Shown here: positions 56,939-64,000 of the stretch, one piece after another | Layout of the letters: each line of letters opens with the position of its first letter | How positions within the stretch are numbered: the first letter of the stretch is position 1 | From: Inga oerstediana | Taxonomy: Eukaryota; Streptophyta; Magnoliopsida; Fabales; Fabaceae | Assembly: GCA_963210345.1 (NCBI GenBank) | Contig: OY723411.1 | Coordinates: 4,251,648 to 4,315,647 of the forward strand | Length of the DNA stretch: 64,000 nucleotides | Direction: 5' to 3' | Made by a program: the position numbers and the translations under genes | Notes under the pieces: generated by a model | Databases searched by the model: none | Told to the model about the DNA's origin: nothing | The model's input: the letters and a program-made list of their open reading frames with translations, nothing else

Positions 56939-58944
56939 TTATTGCCTAAGCCAATCTTGAGCACAAATTAAAGATTGCACAACCTTAGGAGTCAAATAAC
57001 TCCTAAATGAATCTAGAGCTCTTCCTCCCATGCTGAATATGGATTCTGAGGCAACCGTTGAAATTGGCATAGCCAAAACATCTCTTGCTACTTGAGAAAG
57101 AACAAGAAATATAGGACTATTTAATTTCCACCAACACAAAATATCAAAATCATATTTTCTAACTTCAATTTCTTCATTCAAATACCTATCAACCTCTGTT
57201 CTACTTGTCTTTTCACCCAAATTTTCATCGATGGATAATTGCTCCTCCATATGAAGCAATTTTCTTATTTTTGCATAAGGATCTTCATCACCATGAAGAT
57301 CTTGTATGTCATAAAGCAGCAGTTCACTTTCAAATTGTGTTAATGGATGAACAGTTTGATTATATTCATTAAATAAAGAAATCACAACTTGTTTAATCTG
57401 CATCACCAATTGTTTACTAATTATATGAGAATACATCTTAGACAAAGCAAATTGCACCCATTTTAATTTATACCAGGGATCAAGAACAGTAGTAACATAA
57501 AGAAGTTTGTTCATCTTCAAAAGATCTCCCCAATTTTTATCATACTTCTCTTTCATTTTGTTTGCAATGTTTGCTTTCTCTATGACATCACTCTTCCTTC
57601 ACTAATCCAAAAACCGATGTAGCTTATAAATTTTAGGGGAAAAACAGTTAGATGTCACAAATAAAGAACCAGAAATGCGCAAAGTAAAATTATAGAAATG
57701 ACCTAATATGACAATTAACCTTCTAACATGCTTCCAATCATCACTTTCAGGCGCCCCCACCACATGTTCAAGATCAAAATAAAAGTAAGGATCTTTAATA
57801 TTGTATCTATTAAAGGCTGCCTCAAATTTTTGGGTAGTCTCCAGCATCAAATAGGTGGAGTTCCACCTGGTAAGTACATCCAAACACAACATTTTCTTAC
57901 TCTGAATTTTCTCATCCTCACAACTTTCTTTAAACTTTCCCATCCTAATGGGAGTTTGTCTAATAAAATGAATAGCCTCTCTTACTTTTTTCACTGAACT
58001 CCCTATTTCTTTCAGCCCTTTAGTCACAATTAAATTGAGAATGTGTGCTACACATCTCATGTGTAAGAACTTACATTTCATAACTGAATAACCCCATTTT
58101 ATGATTTTGTCTTCCAAATAACCCATAGCCACATCATTAGAGCTAGCATTATCTATAGTAATTGTCAACACTCTTTCAATTCCCCATTCAAGAAGGCATT
58201 TTTCAATTTCCATTCCAATATCATTCCCTTTATGACTGGATATGGGAATGAAATTCAATATCCTCTTTTTCAAAACCAATGAGTTATCTATGAAATGAGC
58301 AGTAAGACACATGTAATTTACCCTTTATATGGAGTCCATGTGTGTGTAGTGAGGCACACCCTTTGCTTTTTACAAGACAAAAAATCTTTAAATTTAACCT
58401 TTTCATCCATATAAATCCCAAAACAGTCACGTGCTACAGTCCATCTTGATGGAATTTGAAATTTGGGCTAAGCACAAAACACAAATTTCTTAAAACCAGC
58501 CCCCTCAACAAACTTGAATGGTAATTCATCAGTTATTATCATGCATGACAAGGCTTTCCTAACAGCATCTTGATCAAATTTCCAATTAGCAAGACCCATT
58601 TTATCACCCTCTATATTGAAATTCAAGTGTGATTGTGTCAATTCTTCAGGAGGGGGCCTCTTTCTACAAACTCTACAGTGATTGTTAAGTGCAGTTGTGC
58701 CATTATGTTTAGAATCACATGCAATCTCAGCACCACAATAATTACATTTACCTTTAACTTCACCAACCTCATTGACAAATCTACTGAAATGTTCCCAAAC
58801 TTTAGACCTCGGTTTCATGGCTTTTCTTTTTCCAACTCTAGCTATCGATTGTTCATTAATCTCAGTAGCAACAGGTTGATTAGTCTGAGGAGCACCACCA
58901 ACAATTTGAGTATTAGAGCCTCATTCAGTTGTTTTTTCAGCCAT
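56939..58944 (-). pseudogene. hAT transposase (BED zinc finger, RICESLEEPER-like), broken
   Basis: The likely original start is the ATG at 58944 (MAEKTTE), followed at once by a TGA. Reading on gives a BED zinc finger (RSKVWEHFSRFVNEVGEVKG, CNYCGAEIACDSKHNGTTAL, NNHC). The core then follows (CLTAHFIDNSLVLKKRILNF, ITIDNASSNDVAMGYL, LCLDVLTRWNSTYLMLETT) and the C-terminal dimerisation domain (LAMPISTVASESIFSMGGRA, LDSFRSYLTPKVVQSLICAQ, DWL). Breaks seen: the TGA near codon 8, a TAG after FVFCA (58468), a frame change plus stop near 58320-58380, and TAG TGA in tandem at about 57602-57599. Pieces therefore survive at 58818-58468, 58312-57602 and 57556-56939. Not functional as read. Confidence 0.92.
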
Positions 58945-59235
58945 ATTTTCAACTTCTGTTCTTGAAAAAAAGATAAAATTTTCAGCCATATTTTCTCAAT
59001 ATTATTACCATATTTTCAATCCTGTAAAATTCTATGTACTATAAAATAAACCAATACATTGACCAAAGAACAATTTATAATAATCAAGATTCAAAAATAA
59101 AAAGTTGCTGCCTTGTAATAGTGAATAAAATAAAATTGAACACTTTATCAATAGCAGAGAGATTTGAGAAAGAGGAAATCAAAATGGATAAGAAAGTTGA
59201 TCAAAAAGAAAATCAACAAAGAGAGAGAGTTAAAA

Positions 59236-60010
59236 ACGATATCTAACTTCAACATTCAATTTAAGACTAGTAAGATATTTTAAGGACTACTTAATCAGTC
59301 ACATTCTAGCATTCAATTTAAGAACGATATCTAACATCAACATTCAATTTAAGAACTTAAGATCAGTCATATTCCAGCATTCAAGTTAACTTTAAAAGCT
59401 AGTTGCTGCCATTAAAGCCGAAATGCAACCCTAATCTTAGAAACTATCTTTGTAACTTGTATGTGTAGTCCTTTCCTCTGGAGTTCATCAATAAGTTTGA
59501 TAATCAGTGCAGTGTTTCTGCATATATGTCAGTGAACTTTTGGGTGATTATGTTGGTAAAGTTCTATTGTATACATAAACATGTATTATATTGGCCATCA
59601 TTAATGTTACATTCACATTCCAGCATTCAATTTAAGAACGATATCTAACTTCAACATTCAATTTAAGAACTCAAGATCAGTCATATTCCAGCATTCAATT
59701 TAAGGACTACTTACCAGAAATTGAAGCTCGATGGTTGAAGATGAGTTGCTCGTCATTCAGGGTTAGGCCACGGCAAAGTGAGGCAGTGTCACTTCCACGG
59801 GCCACGGCAGACAGAAAGGTTCGGTCTTTGCTTCCACGGTAGACAGAAAGGTACCTTTTTTATTCAAAAAAGTAAGAGATTCAAGACTGGGAAGAAGGAA
59901 AATAATTTCAGACAGAAAGATCAAGTAGAGGACAAAGAGATTCAAACTGACCTACCGAAAAATAGGCAACCCACTTACCTGAAATTGAAGCTCGAGGGTT
60001 GAAGGTTGAT
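59236..60010 (-). repeat. Direct repeats in the leader of the hAT element
   Basis: An 87-bp segment at about 59301-59388 recurs almost unchanged at about 59616-59702 (CAGCATTCAATTTAAGAACG ... AAGATCAGTCATATTCCAGC). A separate module, GAGCTTCAATTTC(T/A)G followed by GTAAGT on the minus strand, occurs twice, with donor sites just after 59715 and 59979. These look like duplicated first exons. Confidence 0.65.
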
Positions 60011-60822
60011 CGGAACGAGATGCTTCCACGAACAACGGTGAAGGACTGAGGGTTAGGCAAAGTGAGGCTCAGATCGAAAGCACGGCAGAGTCGAAGCTTA
60101 GATAGTTGCTGTCGTGAATGGAATGAAGGTCGATCGGAACGAAGGCAGATCAAGGGTTAGATAGCTAAGACAGTCGAGGGACTGATAGTTAGGCAAAGTG
60201 AGGCAAAGTAAGGTTGATCGAAACAAGGAACCACGCTGCCGCTGTGAATGGAATGACGCCGCTTCCACGGAGGGTGAGGGTTAGGGCAAAGACGCAAAGT
60301 GAGGGCGAGAACGAGACGGCAAAGACTAGAGAGTGTGAGTGACAGAGTGAGGGCGAGAGCAAGACGCAAAGTTAGGGCAAAGTTGTTGTGTGTGTGACTG
60401 TGTGAGTGTCGGTAGGGACTTAGAGTTACTGAGTTACTCTTTTAGGTGGAAATGGGCCAAAAAGGAATACTGAAATGGGCTAAGGGTTTCACCTTTTGGT
60501 TCAAATTTGGATCAATTCTTTAGGCCTGCTAACACTTAATAATATTATTATATTAGTTACCATATTTTGGTTATTCGTTTTAACCGAGATATTTTTTAAC
60601 TAACCGAACCGAAAACCGAAAAACCATAATAACTGAAATTCCTAACCGAAAACCACCAAATAACCGAAAAGGCAGAACCGAAAAAACAGAATTACGTTCG
60701 ATTCGGTTTGTTTCGGTCTTCGGTTTCGGTTTCACTTTGGTCACCCCTATTGAAGGGAAAGCAAAGGAAATTAGGGAAGGAAAGAATTTTTGTTACGCAT
60801 CTTTTATGGGCCAATATGCAAT

Positions 60823-61190
60823 GAGAATATTATATTATGTTCCTGAATAAGAGACAAAAATGAAAAAATAGTCCCTTAAAATCTTAAAATTGTCAAAAAA
60901 TCTCATAGGATTTTTTTACCATAAATTTCAATTCTGCTAACAAGTCCATAGATGTCTGCTGACAAGTCTATGGGCTTGTCATTGACAAGTATAGAGGGCG
61001 TCATTGACAAGTTTAAGAGAGTCTATTGACAAATTTAAAAGTGTCCATTAGCAAGCCTATGAGCGTTCAGTGACAATCCATGATTAGAATTTATTGCAAA
61101 AAAGTCCCATGGGATTTTTGGTAATTTTGAGATTTTAAGGGACCATATTTTTATTTTTTCTTTTATCCAGGACCTACATGTAATTTTCTC
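60823..61190. mobile_element. Mutator-like MITE with 22-bp internal repeats
   Basis: The left end GAGAATATTATATT and the reverse-complemented right end GAGAAAATTACATG begin TIRs of more than 100 bp, sharing GTCCCTTAAAATCT, CAAAATTACC and CCCATGGGA-type words. The core at 60933-61080 holds nearly seven units of about 22 bp with the pattern CATTGACAAGTNTANGAG. The 10-mer AATATGCAAT touches the left end (60813-60822) and recurs at 61206-61215, 15 bp past the inferred right end. Confidence 0.7.
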
Positions 61191-61215
61191 ATAATTTTTG
61201 GACAAAATATGCAAT

Positions 61216-62017
61216 TGTTATTGTCGATGACGTACATATACATTTTTCCCCGTTATAAGGCTTGTCGTTTATCATTAGGCTAAAGTGAGTGAGGCCAAGA
61301 GAATAGGACAAGACACTTTCTTACGTTAGCAAGCAAATGTGGGTTTTTATTCATTTATTATTTTGGCAAGTGCGGGATTCTTTTTTTCCCCCTTGAAAAA
61401 AATTTGATAAGTAGGATCACGAATCAAATTGATCAAAGTTGGCCTTTTGGTCGGATTCAAATTACTTTCGTAAATAGCAGGCCGTTTTGCATCCACAACG
61501 GAAATACATATTGACCCATTAAAAAAAATTGAAAAAATCCATAAAACGTTCATGTTTAAAAGTTTTATTAGCTAGCAACAGGGTTAGGTATAACACATGG
61601 GATTAATCCCTCACAATATCGTTAATTAAAGTTTGAATCTCTATTAGAAGAAGTGCCTACATTTAATGTTCAATAATGCCTCAAAGAGGACTACCTCCAA
61701 TAAAATGATACATATATTTAATAATAATAATAATAAAAGTATTATTAGCTATAACAACCTAAATTGTTCCAATGCTTTCTATTTATGAAACCCTGTAATA
61801 CGCCGGTATTGTCTGTATATGAAAATATATATTTTTCTGATCAATTTCAAACATAAAAATTTCAATAGTGTAATTTTATTGGAAAAAATTTCATGCTTCA
61901 AATGCAAGAGCTTCAAGTCGTGGTTCATAAACTAGAAGCAAATTCGATGAATATCATTATCAAAGCCGAACTCTCATATTCTTGAAGCCAAAAGAAAAGG
62001 GGGAAAAATCCTAAATA
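61216..62017. other. Intergenic, no gene seen
   Basis: AT-rich, with an (AAT)n run near 61722. No domain in any frame. Confidence 0.4.
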
Positions 62018-62289
62018 TTATCCTGCCTCCAGTTCTTAATAATCACATATTTACTTAGTTTGATTAGATTAAGAAAATAGTTGATTTAGTTAATAAGACA
62101 TGTATTTTTTAAAACGCCATAATTATCTTCTTTTAATTCCCTCATTACTCTTCTCTTTGATTACTATTGAGAGAGCATCGATCAATAAAAGTAAATTAGG
62201 AAAAATTGATAAATATGAAAATTATGTCTTATATTTAGAATCAAAATCAATTCTTCAAATATATATTATGTTCAAGATCGAAGGGAGTA
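62018..62289. repeat. MITE family B (Stowaway-like), reverse copy
   Basis: The left end CTGCCTCCAGTTCTTAATAA and the right end GATCGAAGGGAGTAG frame an interior that includes GATTAGATTAAGAAAATAGT. The copy at 15191-15455 has this in reverse complement. Noncoding. Confidence 0.55.
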
Positions 62290-62984
62290 GTCCTTTACTG
62301 TGAGCCGGAGCCAGAGTCTTCTGCTTCTCATCTCGACTTAAATAAGAATGGACCGGGTTTACGGATTTATCACCTGGCCTGATACAATTTTATGCTTCTT
62401 ATTCTAATTGTACATCATCAAAGAGTTAAAAATATAAGACAAGCTCGAAATAATATCCTTTGTCACATGTCTTACCAACAAGCTTGTTATTAAACTAACA
62501 TGAGATTGTGTTAGTTTAATCAATTGTCTCTAATTATATTCAAGTTCTATCTAATATGCAGCAGCGGTGAAATATCGTCGAGAGAGCTTATAATTATCTC
62601 TGTGATTCATCATTTGGGTTGACTTGGAAGGGTTCAATCATCTTTATATAGCCTTACGCATTGTGACCCAAATTAGTAAAACTCTAATGTCACTTCCAAA
62701 TGTGTGCTGGGTGGTTTGGTTGAAAACAACTTCTTATACACGCCTTGGTTTGTTTTAATTTGCGTATGACATATGGATTAGCTTCTTGCTGGAAACCAAC
62801 ATGTAGAAGCTTTTATTTTATATTTGATGGTAGTGGGGGTGATGAGAATTTCAAACTTAATTGTACACTCCATATAGTTTTAAATATATAGGCAATTTTG
62901 TTTAATTATAAATATAAGACTTTAATTTGCTTTGTTTTATAAGTTTATAAAAAAATTCTATATTTATTGATTGTACATGTTAAA
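62290..62984. other. Intergenic, no gene seen
   Basis: Plain AT-rich DNA with no supported feature. Confidence 0.4.
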
Positions 62985-63140
62985 GGAGGGCTTGGTCCGG
63001 TGGTTGAGATAAGGGAGGCAAAGATTCCCTCCCGTCACCTGGGCTCGATCCCTGGGAAGTCCCTCCCAAGGGGCGCCCTGGATTAGTCTGCACCTTCGGG
63101 TGTGAGATACCGGGGGAAGAAATTCAAAAAAGAAGGAGGA
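62985..63140 (+). mobile_element. tRNA-derived SINE
   Basis: A GC-rich 150-bp island contains an A-box-like word TGGTTGAGATAAGG (about 63001) and, about 40 bp on, a B-box-like word GGGCTCGATCCC (about 63042). This is the internal promoter of pol III tRNA-type genes. It is not a tRNA: no anticodon arm or acceptor pairing could be drawn. The 3' end is A-rich (GAAGAAATTCAAAAAAG). AAGGAGG occurs just before the start and just after the A-rich end, a possible short target duplication. Confidence 0.7.
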
Positions 63141-63549
63141 GGTTTTTATCAAATGGTAGCTCCAATATGTAAGATTAAATGGGGGTATTCTAGGTAAATC
63201 AACCCGCATTTATTACAAATATCTGACTTAACGAATATATTTGATATCTGTAAATTAGTTATTTAACTAATATATTAAGGATTATAAGGAGTATCAATGA
63301 AAAGTTTGTCTCAAACTGAAACACTAATTGCTTAGTAATTTACTAAAATCAAATGAATCTTATGGGCCAACGTTGGTTGTGCCAATGTCATGTGAGATGT
63401 GTGCTTGCGTTACGTTGTCGACATAGACATAGTGTAGTGGGGTGATTCAGCATGTGGCTCTGTCAAGGTGTGATATATTCATTTAAATAACAACAATGAC
63501 ATACTAAATAAGCTATACTATATTTGATTTTTAATATAAGAGATACTTT

Positions 63550-63778
63550 CTCCTATCTTTCATATAAAACTCAGTTAATTTTTTTTGAAGGGATTAAGAA
63601 AACTTAATAAGTTATTTAATCATACTATATATTATTATATTATATATTAGTTTATAAGTCAAGCAAATTAATTTAAAGAAAAATGATGAGTATAAACACT
63701 TTAAAGTAAATTATTTAGATTCTTTAATTTTTTTCAAAAAAATCAATTGGATCTTATATTTAAGACCGGAGGTAGTAT
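63550..63778. repeat. MITE family A, copy 3
   Basis: The left end is CTCCTATCTTTCATATAAAA and the right end reads TTTAAGACCGGAGGTAG. It matches the copies at 1680-1935 and 29158-29775 in order and spacing. Noncoding and AT-rich. Confidence 0.65.
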
Positions 63779-64000
63779 ATAGTTGGGGATTAAATTTGAT
63801 TCTAAATATAAGACCTCAATCAACTTTGTCTCCTAAATTTATAATTTTTTTCCTCAAAGCATCCCTATTAATTGCATGCATTATGGAGCTTATATTTAAG
63901 AATAATCATGATTAAAGATGATATTTAGGAAAAACAAACATATATTTGTTACAGATGATAAACTAATATAACTAACCCATTTAATCTATTCAAATTAGTC
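63779..64000. other. Intergenic to the window end
   Basis: A Stowaway-like phrase (TTCTAAATATAAGACCTCAA) starts near 63800 and may be the first arm of another element cut by the window edge. Confidence 0.35.

Larger units (their letters stand above)
55995..60749 (-). mobile_element. hAT transposon with broken transposase, 4.76 kb
   Basis: The 8-mers CTGAAGGG (55987-55994) and TTGAAGGG (60750-60757) flank it, a 7 of 8 match. The ends are TAGGGGAGAG on the left and TAGGGGTGAC on the right (reverse complement). AACCGAA and TTCGGTT words crowd about 200 bp at each end, the expected subterminal transposase-binding repeats. Inside, on the minus strand, lies a BED-finger hAT transposase relic and, upstream of it, a leader with duplicated exon-like modules. 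Confidence 0.9.

Noticed and set aside
59034..59246. 70-codon Lys/Glu-rich plus-strand frame in the hAT element
   Set aside because: AT-rich leader sequence with no domain, antisense to the transposase transcript.
62985..63140. Possible tRNA gene
   Set aside because: Box-like words are present but no acceptor or anticodon arm can be paired, and the unit is too long. A SINE fits better.
1..64000. LTR retrotransposon or integrated pararetrovirus
   Set aside because: I looked for gag-pol order, paired LTRs with TG..CA ends and primer-binding sites, and saw none. All RT sequence found is of the LINE type.

Overview
The window is nuclear DNA from a flowering plant, most likely a eudicot. The genes have short AT-rich introns with GT..AG borders, and all recognised families are plant families. 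The rest is AT-rich and packed with plant transposon relics. The species cannot be named from the sequence. No prokaryotic, organellar, rRNA or tRNA gene and no CRISPR array was seen.

Five host genes can be assembled with frame-consistent exons. (1) An NRAMP3/4-type metal transporter lies at 2387-4999 (+), with 4 exons and 516 aa. (2) A FRIGIDA-like protein lies at 11589-13624 (+), with 3 coding exons and 560 aa. (3) A membrane-anchored, pepsin-like aspartic protease lies at 21979-27085 (+), with 12 exons and 650 aa. (4) A lysine-rich classical arabinogalactan protein lies at 30969-32168 (-), with 2 exons; the second encodes only the C-terminal GPI-type signal. (5) An ARM-repeat plus TPR protein lies at 44656-46671 (+), with 2 exons and 616 aa. 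They share no obvious pathway.

Mobile DNA fills most of the space between them. Minus-strand LINE retrotransposons cluster from 32.7 to 49.3 kb. The best is a full-coding copy (about 36.31-42.7 kb) with an open ORF1 and an open 1379-aa ORF2 joined by an overlapping TAATG stop/start. A second copy at 47.05-49.28 kb is 5'-truncated and internally deleted. Several RNase H-end fragments also remain, and one of them is split by a hAT insertion.

DNA transposons include a 4.76-kb hAT element with a broken transposase (55995-60749) and a CACTA-type element (54292-55791). There is a PIF/Harbinger relic (6.1-7.5 kb). There are also many foldback, Stowaway-like and hAT-type MITEs, several nested in one another (16.7-20.05, 20.4-21.3, 29.2-29.8 and 33.1-34.0 kb).

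The most unusual set is a group of Mutator-like non-autonomous elements at 49.9, 52.5 and 60.8 kb. Two have 9-bp target duplications matching at 8 of 9 positions. All three carry an internal minisatellite built from a TTGACAAGTT-like motif of about 22-25 bp. In the 52.5-kb copy this has become an exact 125-bp higher-order repeat. All boundaries, splice sites and duplications were read by eye; no database search was possible.
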